Positions 1-11,540 of a stretch of DNA of 64,000 nt are shown one piece after another. The DNA comes from Didymella arachidicola (taxonomy: Eukaryota > Ascomycota > Dothideomycetes > Pleosporales > Didymellaceae). Where the stretch lies: positions 1,612,001 through 1,676,000 of the forward strand of contig CM049991.1 in NCBI GenBank assembly GCA_016630955.3, given 5' to 3'. The position numbers and the translations under genes are program-made. The stretch's first letter is position 1. Each line of letters starts with the position of its first letter. The notes beneath the pieces are model-generated. The model worked only from the letters and a program-made list of their open reading frames with translations. It did not search any database and was not told where the DNA came from.

Positions 1-1570
1 CCGACTGTGGTGGCGATGGTGTGGTCTGCAATTTTCCCTATCAAGCTTTGACGCAAAGCCAGCTGTGCCCCTGTTGATCGACCCACTCGCCTTCCCAAAC
101 TGGCAGAACTCACAAAGGGTCTCAGAATCTTCCGGCGAAGGAAGAATTCTAGTTTCTACCGAGTTCTCCGATGACGGATGAAGCAAGCAGCAGCCTGTTT
201 GCAGGTCATTTGGCGAGCAGCAGGGGCAAGGGGAGACAGATTGCGAATCAAAAGCAGCGCATGCAAAACGAACGTTCACCCGAGGTTGCCTCAGGCTGAT
301 CCTTGCTAGTCCACGTGGGAAGCAGCCTCAGCTGCACTGCACCATCGAGAGTTGCGGCGTCCTCTCCGCGCGTCCGGCTGACGTCTTTGGTTGGCAGGCC
401 GATCGCAACACCTCAATGGCTGCACATCTGCATCTCTCTCCTCTCGGTGTCCTTTCGGAGCTCCCGGGTCAATCTGGGAGAGTCCTACGGTTAGGGTTCG
501 CACGCCAGCCACTTGCGGACGCCGGAGGGCAGCAGAAAACAGGGCAGCGACGCCGTCAATCTGCTTTTGCAAGTGACTAGGATTATACGAGTCGTACAGA
601 CAGTGCGCAGACAAAGCCAGGAAACCCAGGACCAAAATAAGCATGACAGGACCCTTTCACAGCTCCCTTGCGTGACAACAGTCTAAATTACTCGCCTGGC
701 AGGCTGGGGCAAACAGCTTGCTGGACAAATGACACATCAAACTCACCGCCGACGAGTGCGAGCGGGAGCAGACTCGCAAGTGGAGCAGAAAAATTTCAGG
801 GCGGGCATTGGAAATTAGATGGAAGCATGGCAGAAGCACGGGAGAAGGGCGCTGTGGGCGCCGCACGCGCCAGATCTTCCAGCTGCGATGCAGACTGTGG
901 GTGCTGGTATGAGCGACGTTGCAAACTCGGTGACAAAATTCATCAAGTCTGCGGGTGGTCCGTGGCCGTGGCCGTGTCAGAAAATTAGCCCTGACACAGG
1001 ACTGAAGCTAGCCTTGCCTGTTCCTGAATGCCTCGCAAGCAAAACCCTCTTTCACACATGGTGTGAAGCGGCGTTTCGGCGCTCGAGAGCGGTAAAATGA
1101 GCTTGGAAAAGGAGTGCTATGTTTCAATCAACTACGACCGTTCCCACTAGCAAACCTACTAATAATAAGTAGTGAGAGCGAGGCAGTGATGTCAGCATTA
1201 GGCAGTCAATTATGCCTAAGAGTCATCTCCAACCTTGCAGGAAGTGATGTGCTGCACGAACAGCCTGTCGCGACGGCGACATTGCTATGACGGGATGGAT
1301 CACCGCGATCTTCAGTCCAGTCACGAGGGCGATGAAACGACATGCAGCACAACACGTCTTCGTGTTTCTGTCGCCCGTGCTCATTAAATGACCGGGATGA
1401 GCGATGTTTCGGCATGCTTTAGCTCATGCACAAGCCAGGAGCCACCCCTTTCCTGGTCCATCAGCCCAACGCCTGCTTCACCGCTTGGGCCGTGCCATGC
1501 GCTGCCTAGAATAATTACACACATCGTCAAAAGTACGTAGCTGACCGATATTTTGGTGCTGTAGCAATCT
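1..1570. other. intergenic, no gene recognised
   Basis: Only short, overlapping open frames occur on both strands. None has a recognisable domain, signal peptide or plausible splice structure. I see no repeat or RNA gene here. Confidence 0.5.
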
Positions 1571-1579
1571 GAGCACGCA

Positions 1580-1588
1580 CATAAATAC
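1580..1588 (+). promoter_or_regulatory. TATA-like box with pyrimidine-rich start region
   Basis: The sequence CATAAATAC is followed about 10 bp later by a C/T-rich stretch and a long CA/CT-rich leader without purine runs, as in fungal core promoters and 5' UTRs. The first well-placed ATG downstream is at 1794. This suggests a transcription unit, but does not show that it is protein coding. Confidence 0.4.
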
Positions 1589-1793
1589 TCTTGACCCCCA
1601 CTACTCGTATCCTTCGTTTCATACAACAACCACTCGGCCGGACACCAAAGACATTTATCTACAGTAGCTTCGCACTACCTCTACACAACCATCAGTCACT
1701 GTCCAGTCTACTCGAATACCAACTCGTCTACGCTCAACCGCTACCTGCAACTACCATCAGTACCAAGCTTCAGCTTCTACTCAACACAATACA

Positions 1794-1898
1794 ATGGCCA
1801 CTATCATCTACGACGAGTCCAACATGGCAAACAACAACCTCCCTCCCTGCCCGGGACCACCACCAACACGCCCTCTGCCTCCGGTTCCTTCTAAATAA
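1794..1898 (+). CDS. possible proline-rich short ORF (34 aa)
   Basis: An ATG in a good fungal context (ACAATACAATGG) opens a 34-codon frame at the end of a CA/CT-rich leader. The peptide has an N-terminal part rich in Asn and a C-terminal part in which Pro is nearly every second residue, with one Cys. There is no signal peptide or membrane segment. Two more short ATG frames of similar size follow (from 1964 and about 2140), so the unit may be a non-coding RNA or a short-ORF transcript. I recognise no family. Only the promoter-like upstream sequence and the ATG context support it. Confidence 0.25.
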   Translation: MATIIYDESNMANNNLPPCPGPPPTRPLPPVPSK

Positions 1899-4028
1899 GC
1901 TCGTCACCAATTTCTCTCTGCACTCCTGTCCTTTCGACTCGCAATTGGCTCCGGCACTCTCAACATGAAGACCGCACCCAACTTCTCTCACTATCATCAC
2001 ATGATACCTTTACTATCCGCTCGACTCGAACGTACAATGCCATCTACTGGCGTGCAGCCGACATGAAAACTACTTGCAAGAACACACCCGATCTGATCAT
2101 CGACACACCTCGTGCACCACACCCTGGTCCACTATCGATGCACCACGCGCCTCTTAGCGCACTCATCGGGTATGGCCTGCTGCCTTGCAAACGAGCCTTT
2201 TGTCCTGCAAGCCCTTCAAGACATTAGGATCCTACGATTACGCCTATCGCATGCATCACTTAGCGCATCATTACTATGACTCAACGTCTCAACGTTTGGT
2301 CACGACCACTTTCCACACACGCCGGCTCGGGTGAAGGAAACACTTTCTCATTAGACGCCTGCTTTCGCTTAGGGCACACCACATCCCTTGTAATACCGAG
2401 CACATGCTACCTTGTTTTCTACACTGCATCAGTCGGCGCTTTGGGGGCCACATCATTGTGCGCTACTGCATTTGTTATTATAGACGGAACATATTGGGAG
2501 TTCTAATGTTTGCGGCTTCATTGCCAGGAGGATACCTATACCCAATTTGCTTACAGCATAATTACTTGATCAAAGATCACTTCACACAACACTCTATGCG
2601 TTTTGCTTCTATTCTTGCTCGATATGAAACACGCTCGCAGTCAATGATAGCATCACTCCACGTACACGAATGCGCTTGCGGTGATTTCAGTACGACAGGC
2701 GTCTTGGATAATTGCTGTGCCTAGAGCTTTACCCGGCTGCTAACCGAGGCCACGTTTCCTGCCGCGTCGCCACACCTCTTTGATGCGACCCCAAGACAAC
2801 GTGGCTCTGGTAGTGGTGTACTCAGCCCTAATGGCATTGGCCTGGCGTGAGACGGTGCCTGATACCGTGCCGTTCGCGAGGCTGCTGCGTGACGTTATGC
2901 TTACAACTCTACAGGGACCAATACGAAAGTGTATCAAGATCCCTACAACTAGCTTCACCGTTCAATTCCGCGTATGGGTTTGGTCCTGCTCATGTGCGGT
3001 CAAGAGTCGCGCGTGACTGCCTTTTTCCAAGGTCAGAGAGAGGAAGCGCGAATTTGGGCCCACTCTCCTCCGGCCCGCTGCCTGCAGCAACAATTGTGGC
3101 CTCATCGCTCGGCTCACACAACCTCAATCAAGGCACGCTCAGTTCATTGGATTTGTCTCACGTCGAACGAGGGTGTACTCAACGGCTGTCAGATGTGCTG
3201 TTTGATGGCCACTGCTCTCCATCTTGGAACATTGCAGATTTTTCTAAAGCAGACAGCTGTTAGTGTACTCCACAGTATCACCATGCATCAACACCCAACG
3301 CCAGCGTTGACCGCTTCAAGTCACCCACTTTGCACGCTGTCAGGATGACAGTGCGGGGCGGTACACTATTCACCGCTAAATGGAGGCGCAGCTTCGAAGG
3401 GCGTTGCTAGCAAGCGGTCTATCGAAACCATATCGATATCGCAAGTAATAATAGTCGAGAAACCTCGCCAGCGCGTTTGGCGCTTGCTGACCACATTGAC
3501 GGCCCCTCAATTGTGTCCGCGGTTCCGCTTGATCACGACATACCTACGTCTTACTCGCGCAGTGAACTACTCGATAATTTCAAGTATCGGAGCGATGTAC
3601 CGATTTACCTAATCTCGATGGCGCCTTGTCCGCAGTAGCTGCTGCGAATGTTACCTAACTATTTGTTTGACAAGGAAAACCTATCGCGCTCACCGGCGTC
3701 AGACCAAGTACAGAATCGATGCATGTTTGGTGCAGGTGTGCGCTTTCACGAAGGTCACTCGTAACACAACGCACAACGGCAGACCACTACAAGGCTGCGC
3801 AAATTGAGGACAATCTCCGCTACACGTGCAGAGTGATTTGTGACAATGGTTTATTCATCGAAGTCATCATCCTTGTCGTCTTTTAGAAGGATTTCGGCAC
3901 CAGCAGCACATGTCAGACGTATAATCATCCTTAGGAGATAGGGAGTCTACGGCAACTCAGTGGCAGCATAGCAGGATGCGCTCCACATGCGAACCCGCGC
4001 TCAGCGATCAGGCACATGCGCATGCGGC
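1899..4028. other. intergenic, no gene recognised
   Basis: Short open frames on both strands without family resemblance. Codon use looks random and no splice arrangement joins them into a longer protein. Confidence 0.5.
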
Positions 4029-4058
4029 CGTCCTGCAACGTCCTGCAACGTCCTGCGA
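4029..4058 (+). repeat. short tandem repeat, 10-bp unit, about 2.7 copies
   Basis: The unit CGTCCTGCAA is repeated twice exactly and a third time with its last two bases changed. It lies about 75 bp before the hairpin element at 4133 and is not part of its inverted repeat. Confidence 0.75.
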
Positions 4059-4132
4059 AGCCACTATCGTATCTCTGTCAGCAGATCCGCATGGCATTCT
4101 GCACTTCCGCAAATCAGGTTCCAGGGCGGTTA

Positions 4133-4394
4133 CGAAGAAGCTCGTGTTTTTTTTTTTGAGCGATCACTTGCAGGAACACCACAACGCACCTTCTGCTTGT
4201 GTTTGCATCTAGGCAACACAACAACATAATTAATTATTAGAAGCTATATTAAAAGGTAGAGAAGATAAATCTCTATCTATCTAGATACTTAACTAATTAT
4301 ATTATATAATTATGTTGTCATTATAGCGCGTGCAAAAGGGGGAGTCTTGTTAGTGTTTCTGCGAGTGATCGCTCGAAAAAAACGAGCTTCTTCG
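4133..4394. mobile_element. MITE-like foldback element (about 262 bp)
   Basis: Two arms are inverted copies of each other. The left begins CGAAGAAGCTCGT, then a T-run, then GAGCGATCACT. The reverse complement of the right arm begins with the same 13 bases, a T-run, and CGAGCGATCACT. Weaker matching continues inward (GAACACCACAAC against GAAACACTAACA, then CAACATAATTA on both arms). The centre is very AT-rich and contains no ORF. Size, inverted repeats and AT-rich core fit a miniature inverted-repeat transposable element. Arms have diverged in T-run length and scattered bases. No clear target duplication is visible (flanks TA and AA), so the ends may be a few bases off. Confidence 0.65.
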
Positions 4395-5996
4395 AACACA
4401 GAAGGGAGAGCAGCTGGGAACATCACTCCATCACCTCTGAACGCCGACTATTTCGCCGAACGAATTGTCGCCAGGAGGTGATGCTGCATGCTGTGCCTCG
4501 TTGTGGACCAGCGATCTGCACGACCGCAAGATGTCAGTCTTGGACACGAACGATGTTGCGACCTGGCGATCGCCTTTGCCGCTAATGCAACCAGGTTCTC
4601 GGTACGCGCTGGCTTGACAGCAAATTGCCGCACTTAGCAGGGCAGCTGTTGAGCTCGAACAGCAACTTGCAATGCAGCAGAGCATCCAGAACAGTCCTTT
4701 CAGACATTGTAAATCCATTGCCATGATGATCGCTGAATGACGCAGCTCAGAGCCGTATCTGACCCACTCGCTGACCACCTCATGGCCTCTCCTGTCGATC
4801 ATCTCCGCATCGTTCCACGGCGTCAATTGTGGCGTACCACCGACTTCTGTCAACGGTTGCCAACATCATTGTTCGCTTTGCTCTTCAAATTTCCAACGAA
4901 AGAGGGTTTCAGAACGCCGCTCGCAATCTGCTCCAACAGCCGGCAGCTATCATCGTCTTGCACCTCCTCATCTCATCTTCCCCACAGTTTCAACTTATCT
5001 GAAATCTGGTTGTTTGATCACTTACCCACAATCTTCGCCGCGGCAGCCTTGTGCTCCTGTTGCAAGTCATATACAAGAAGGGCGAGGACAAAGGCAGCAG
5101 CCGCGCAAACAGGCCAATCGCGGCTAGTGTCGAAGCACCATGCGTGTCACCGCGGCCATCAGGCGCCACCCCCTGCAAATCTGTGCCTCGCAACCGCTAA
5201 AGCTAAGAGCCGTGCACCCCAGGTTTTGGATGCACGGCGATAGATATGGTGATATTGGTGATGGCGTGTTCGCCGTCAGATATCGCGCTTTGAAACATGC
5301 TGAGTACGCCTTATCGAACGGCAGTTCTCAGTGTGGGATCAGCCTCGTCTGTACCAACCTATCGTTCTCATAGCCGTTACACCTCCAGTCAGCCTCTCTG
5401 CAAGCAGCCGAGCCGTCCTCACCTTGATGTCGGTCTTGTGAGAATGGCAGCATGCCTCCGTCTAAGCATCCGTCTCTTTATCCGGATATGAGCACTACGG
5501 CACCAGTTGAGGCCCTTGTTCAAACCAACAGTAACGTTGACATCGGAGGAAGGCGTCATACGTGAGACCGGTGGAGATACCTATTTGGGCGTGTTTCCTT
5601 GTCATGATTGTTCAGAAGCGACACTAAGGCACAGTGTCATGATCCCTCCACATATGCATGCTGAGACGCGCGGCTTTACCCGCCCGATGCCCGTGGTTTG
5701 CATAGCTGTTACAAGATCACATATGCTATAGTTCGGTCTGCGTTGAAAGGGTGCTTCTGTTATGGATGTGTCGGCTTCGTTGGACGAGAACCCGCTTCGC
5801 AGTCGCATCTATGCCTATAATTGACTATGTGGGTATGCATCCTGCGGACAGCTTGATCATGCAACAAGGGGCTGCGATCATCAACGCTCCTGCTAGTCGG
5901 ACGCTCATGTAATGCTTCGCAAACTTGTCGAGAACGAGGCGAGGCAAGGTGGACGATAGTGCTAGTCGCCCAGTTTCCTCATTTTCTGCCGAATCT
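4395..5996. other. intergenic, no gene recognised
   Basis: About 1.6 kb containing only short frames. A 168-codon frame on the plus strand (from 4737) and a 140-codon frame on the minus strand overlap each other and have no motif, signal peptide or domain. The minus frame also lacks an ATG start. This region is also the 3' flank of the dehydrogenase. Confidence 0.5.
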
Positions 5997-7346
5997 CTAT
6001 GCACTGTAGAACTTCAACAACGAAGCGAGATCCCTGCTCTTCCCTGTTTGCAGCAGTAGCGCCTGTGCGCCGTTACCTAGATATGTAGGGCACTTGATAG
6101 CTTGTGCCTCATCTAGCGCCTTCTGCAGCCCGTCAATGTAGCTGTCGAGCACTTTGCCGTTACCATCTGACTGACCCTCCAAGATCGGCAGCATTTTGGG
6201 TCCGTAAGTCTCAAACTGCTTACTACCCCCTGCCGCATCCTTGGCCAGCTCGTATATCTGTGGCAAAGGAATGTTGACGTGTTTGGCGAGAGAAAGCGCT
6301 TCGGCCGCTGCAACAAGGTGAATCCCCTTCAACAGATCTTTAACGAGGGTAAGTTTCCGCTCCTTGTCTTCAGCTGACAAAGAGCTTTGAATACTGGTAA
6401 CGGGATCCGAAGTCCAGAGACGCACGATGCCAGCGTCATCGTTGGCGCCCCAGCCGCGGTCAAGTGCTGCAAAGTAGACTTGCTCGGCGATCGAGCAGAG
6501 GGGAGTGGGGAACTGAAGTTCACGCGCTCGCAGTGTGATGATGCTCTAATTCGCTGTTAGTATCGTTCATATGAACGTCAACATACGTCGACTTACTGTA
6601 TCCTTAAGGATGATGGTAACAGCACTTGCACCAGGGAAGAAGTCCTCCTTCAACGTCCTCTGTGTTCTGTTCTCAAACATCCAACTCCACGCATCACTCC
6701 CGATGACCGCCTCGCTTACATCCTTTCCGTTCAGCCCCAACCTCGCTCCAAACCCGTACGCCTCGCTAACAGCTAGGATCTGAATCGCTGCAAGTACCTG
6801 ATGCACCATCTTCATGTTGCTGCCCTGGCCAATGCCGCCATCAACAATGAACAGCTTGGAAGGCGCACTCATCTCAGCAAGCAGCCATTTTCCCTTCTCA
6901 AACGCCGCATCAGACGCACCCGCCATAATCGTCAGCGTGCCATCGGCCGCGCGCCCTGCGCCTCCTGAAACCGGTGCATCGATGAAGAAGATATCATCGC
7001 GGCCGATATCCTTGAGTTCCTTCTCGACGCTTTGAGCATAACTGCTCGGCACGGTGCTAGTGAGCAAGAGAGTCGCGCCCTTAGGGAGCGCTTTGACGAT
7101 GCCATCGTCAGCAAATAGCGCAGGCTGCGCTTGCCATGCCGCGGCAACCATGACGATGTAGAAGGGCTTATCTTTTGCGGATTCAGAGAGCGAGGTCGAG
7201 GGTATGCCGCCTGCGTTCTCAAACTTCTCGAGCGAGGGAGGGTACAGGTCGAAGCCGGTTACTGAGTAGCCTTGCTTGACAAGGTTGGTAGCCATTCCCA
7301 AGCCCATGGCTCCGAGGCCGCAGAAACCGATCGCTGGCTTGGACAT
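5997..7346 (-). CDS. 3-hydroxyisobutyrate dehydrogenase-like oxidoreductase
   Basis: Predicted 432-aa cytosolic NAD(P)-dependent beta-hydroxyacid dehydrogenase. Exons are 7346-6597 and 6545-5997. The 51-bp intron has donor GTAAGT, branch CTAAC and acceptor TTAG, and both exons are in phase 0. The N-terminus holds the Rossmann glycine motif GFCGLGAMGLGMATNL (from residue 8). The substrate signature DAPVSGGAGRAADG follows near residue 130, and a helix with NMKMVHQ near 180 carries the expected catalytic lysine. The family is normally about 290-300 aa. The extra C-terminal 130 residues look like a second all-alpha dimerisation domain, as in longer fungal members. The substrate cannot be told from sequence; 3-hydroxyisobutyrate, tartronate semialdehyde or threonate type are all possible. 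Confidence 0.9.
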
Positions 7347-7918
7347 GTTGGTGTTGATGCGATTGTGTCAGGTAAGTCAAGATCTGGTGTTGAATTTGGG
7401 AATTATGCCTTTCTTGACTGGTATTATTGAGCTCGTTCTGAGATCTTACGTCTCAAACGAGGATCTAAAAAGAGATATACTGTCGTGTAATGTTCTCAAT
7501 GAGATTGAGGCCTCGACGTTGTATGTATGGCTCCAACACGAGCCTCATCCAAACATCCTCCCCACAACTTCCGGTCCGACGATTCTCCAGGGACATTTTG
7601 CCGGCAAAAGTGGCTCTCTTGGTGGTTGAAGCGTGATGCCATTCGTCCGGAAACCCCGCACTACCACGAAAGTGGATGGCGGGGTAGAGGTTTAGCGTGT
7701 CATCGGCAAATGTCACCAGCTCGGCGTTTGACCGAAACCAAAACTCGTCGAGAAGGCCGTCGTTCGGCACGCTCACCGAACAAGTCAACAACTTCGTTAT
7801 GGGGTGTGCCTAGGCTGTGACACCGGAGACACGATTCTTGCACTAACACTTCATGGCTCAATGCGGCTCCATATTCTTTGCTGATGCTTAGGCATTGTCA
7901 GGTTCCTCGCCAACGCCT
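7347..7918. other. intergenic; upstream region of the dehydrogenase
   Basis: 572 bp between the dehydrogenase start and the end of the GH2 gene, both on the minus strand. It must hold the dehydrogenase promoter and the GH2 3' end. No clear TATA box or gene is visible. Confidence 0.5.
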
Positions 7919-10633
7919 TCACGCTACGTTTACCTCAACACTTCCGGTCTGCAGTCCAGTACCACTGGTTGTGACAATGACAGTCCCCGTCTCTCCTTTC
8001 TTCCCTTTCACGATGGCCAAGGCCAAACCACTGAACACCTTCCTCTCCAATGAAGGGAACGGCGTAAGGTCCGCAGGGTTGCCGTTGTCGGTGGCCACGA
8101 TCTCACCAGGCCCAGAAACAGAGAAAGTGACCGCGTCATAGTTGTCGCGTACAATGTCTCCCTTCGCGTCGGTCACTTCGAGAGTTACGAAAGACAGATC
8201 CTCACCGTCAGCGGCGATCTTAGCTCGGTCCGCCTTCAGCCGCAGTGCAGCGGCAGGACCAGTTGTCCGCACGGTCTGGACAGCCCATTCTGTGTTGTTG
8301 CGGTAGGCAACAACACGAACTTCGCCCGGCTCATAGATGACATCGTTCCAACGCAAGCGATACTCATATTGATCCTTCTTCTGCCTTCCAAGGGACTTGC
8401 CATTGAGGAAGAGCTCAGCTTCGTCACCCGAAGTGAAGACATGCACAGGTGTTACCTTGCCAATGCGATCGGGCCAATTCCAGTGCGGCAAGATATGTAC
8501 CATTCTCAGATCCGGACGCCATCTCGATTGATACAGGTAGTAACGATCCTTGGGAAATCCGGCAAGATCGATTATGCCGTAGTAAGAGCTTTTGGCTGAG
8601 TAATAGGGTTCAGGCTCCCCAATATAGTCCCAGCCAGACCACACAAACTCACCAGCGACAAAAGGGTGCGAGTCTTGTGCAGCAAAGACCTTATCTGATG
8701 ATGACCCGAAATTCGAGGTGTGAAGTTCGTATGAGCTGACTTGCAAGGTCGTCGAGTTACCGCCAGAGGTATCATTAACCGGTGCAGAGACCAAATCCGT
8801 GACTGGGAAGATATATGTGCCTCGTGAACTCAGCTGAGCCGCAGACTCGCTGGTTTCAAGCAGCTTGTCTGGAAACTTGTCGTGGAAGGGCTGATACTGG
8901 GGTGGAGTGCGGGTGCCGTTCGTTTGTGAGTAGGCTGGTGTGTCTCTGATGCCTTCTCCTTGGTAATTGAGACTGAGTATGCCGAGATTCTCCGGGAAGG
9001 TCTGATTTGGCTTTGCGACATTCATCGATGCTGTCGAAGGCCTTGTCGGGTCCTCTTCGAGTACAATTGCGTTGAGCTCTTTCCCAATCTCAAAACCTCG
9101 CTCGCCGCAGCATGTCTGCTCACCGACTTCGTTCCCAATACTCCACGCGTATATCGAAGGGTGGTTGCGATCACGTCTGATCATGGACCTCAAGTCTGCC
9201 TCGTGCCATTCCGGGAAGATGAGGTGGAAGTCATTGTCAGTCTTCTTCCGTTCCCAAGAATCGAACACTTCGTCCATGACCAGGAAACCCATGCGATCTG
9301 TCAAGTGCAGTAACTCTGGAGCTGGCGGGTTATGAGACATGCGGATAGCGTTTACACCTAGCTCGTGCAGATGTTCGAGCTGACGTTCTGCAGCACGGGT
9401 GTTGAAAGCCATACCGATGGCGCCCAAATCCGAGTGCTGGTTCACGCCTTGAATGCGTATCCGTTCGCCGTTGACGTACAAACCATCTCCTCTATATGCT
9501 ATGTGGCGAATTCCAAAAGACGTTTCGTAAGTGTCAATAGGATCGAGGTCACCGTTGGTGAAAAGATGTGTCTTAGCAGTGTACAGGTGCGGTATTTGCG
9601 TTGGTGGTGGACCCCAAAGTCGAGGGCTATCGATAGCGACTGACGTGGTGATATTTCCGGTTCCCGAGGTCAGGTTGACAGACGCCTGGGGAAATTTGGC
9701 CACCAAATCTCCGTCTCCTGTGTAGACTTCAGTGACGACATCGACCGTTTGATCAGCAGCGCCTCTGATCTGTACCGTCAGATCTAATGTCGCAGATATG
9801 GAAGACACGTTCTTGGTAGTGATGTTTGATCCCCAGTGAGCTACGTGAGTGCTCTCTACCGTTGTGAGCCACACGTTGCGGTACAGACCTCCTCCAGGGT
9901 ACCATCTTGCCGAGTCAATTGGATTATCCTGGAACATGTCAGTGCTACTACAGAACCAAGTTAACTTGCATCATACCAAGCGAATCGCCAACTGATTGTC
10001 ATCGCCCGCTTTCAAGTAAGGAGTGAGATTGAGACGGAACGAGTTGTAGCCGTACGGCCAGCCACCAACAAGGTTACCATTAAGCCAGACGATAGCATAC
10101 GATTGAGCGCCATCGATATCAAGGTACACAACCTTCTTTGCGTCTTCAGCAGACACCGAGAGCTTCTTTCTGTACCAGCCGACTCCCTGGATCGGCAGTC
10201 TGCCCATGCCACCAGTCACTGGTACATCATCTCCCTCGTAGAATGGTCCTTTGATTGCCCAGTCGTGAGGCAACGTGACGCTCTCCCATGCACTGTCATT
10301 AAAGGTGTTCTGAGCATACGATATGTTGCTTGACGGATTCAGTGATGGAGCCACATAGTGCTTGGATGGATCCAAGATGAAATCGTTTGCAGAAGGGAGA
10401 ATATATGGTCGCAGGTAAAAGGCCCCTTGCTGAGGTGTATCCGTCCGGTTGTCGTAGGTGATACCGTCTGGATTAGTCTCGGATCGCCAGAAACGCCAGT
10501 CGCTATTGATACTGACACGCTGACGACCAGTTTGTTGTAGCTCGTGCCGACGAGGTTGAATGACATGAGCTCCGACCAGGTATTGTAGTAGGCAGGTGCC
10601 TAGCAGTGCATACAGCTGGAGAGTGGGAGCCAT
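7919..10633 (-). CDS. secreted GH2 beta-galactosidase
   Basis: Predicted 888-aa extracellular glycoside hydrolase family 2 enzyme, which would cleave terminal beta-galactosides (beta-mannosidase or beta-glucuronidase activity is possible within GH2). Exons are 10633-9977 and 9928-7919, with a 48-bp intron (GTATGA..TTCCAG). A hydrophobic signal peptide (LYALLGTCLLQYLVGA) is followed by the sugar-binding jelly-roll domain. The family motif ARWYPGGGLYRNVWL begins just after the splice junction. The immunoglobulin-like and TIM-barrel domains follow. The acid/base Glu lies in WSIGNEVGEQ (about residue 485) and the nucleophile Glu in FVAGEFVWSGWDY (about 645). C-terminal beta domains (about 780-888) complete the usual architecture. 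There are many N-glycosylation sites. A TATA box lies about 55 bp upstream. Confidence 0.93.
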
Positions 10634-10685
10634 CGCGCCTTAGAGACCTGCGAGAAGGGTACCTTCTATGGAGCTACCCTAACAT

Positions 10686-10693
10686 CTTTTATA
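10686..10693 (-). promoter_or_regulatory. TATA box of the GH2 beta-galactosidase gene
   Basis: The minus strand reads TATAAAAG 53-60 bp before the GH2 ATG at 10633, a usual spacing for an inducible fungal gene. Confidence 0.6.
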
Positions 10694-11540
10694 CAAACGT
10701 GGGGATCTTCTGCAATGTTTGGCATTGCCATTGTGTCATCGTAGCCCGTATTGCTCCTCAGCTTCTGAGCGTTATGCCTGTCTCGGCGACATTCATGGCA
10801 ATTTAGCCTATTTGGCGATCTGTTGCATCTCGAGATGGAGGAAAGTATTCCGTATCCGAAGCAGCGTCCCTCTTGGCTACTTGTTGTTGCTTCTTCACTT
10901 ATTGATTTGCGGCAGCATCCACAACCTGACGCGATATGCCTTAAGCAGCACTTTGCACACCATTGAGCAGCATCCGTCTGGTGACTGAGATCAAACAGCA
11001 CTGACCAGATATACATGTAGACAAGTTGATGTCTACGAGTCCGAGTCCGAGAAACCGGGGAAATGACAACCGAGATGTCCACATTTTCTCCCGCTGCTTC
11101 CCCGCATCACGTCACATGTCTAGTCCGGACGCAACAACCAATTTCGTACAACAGTCGGTCTACTACCACTGCATTGGCAAAGTATACGTGCAGCGTTACC
11201 CACTGTCGAATAACTTGCAAGCGTTATATGCCCCCACAACAGTTCGCATTCCGCAACTTCCAGTCGGCGTTGATGACTGATGCTCTGCTTCTATCTCGCA
11301 AATTTTGGTCAGGCTTACCGCTCCTGATAGTCTGTTGCTGTCTTTGAGCAGATGTACGTAGTGAAAACTCAATGACACCATGATCTTGTGTACAGCCCAG
11401 ATTGAAGTGGACAGCAGGAGCAGAAGAATGCGATATTGTCTATTACAGATTCTTTAATTAGTCTGTATATATCATGCAGAGTAAAATCTGCCAGTGCATC
11501 CTGACTGAAGTGGACGCTTCTCAAACAAAGGAAAATGGAA
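10694..11540. other. intergenic between SAC1 and GH2
   Basis: About 850 bp holding the SAC1 3' untranslated region and the distal GH2 promoter. No ORF with recognisable features was found. Confidence 0.5.

Noticed and set aside
1591..1968. 125-codon open frame on the plus strand near a promoter-like site
   Set aside because: It starts within the leader at the window's most CA/CT-rich part, has an amino-acid make-up set by that bias (Pro, Leu, Ser, Thr) and ignores the better-placed ATG at 1794.
4431..5243. Overlapping 140- and 168-codon frames on opposite strands
   Set aside because: No domain, signal peptide or splice sites; the minus frame lacks an ATG. They look like chance frames.
11369..11540. 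Apparent C-terminal extension of SAC1 in the same frame
   Set aside because: It reads through an intron with donor GTAAAT and acceptor ACAG; splicing gives the conserved VNWPKL ending and a stop at 11541.
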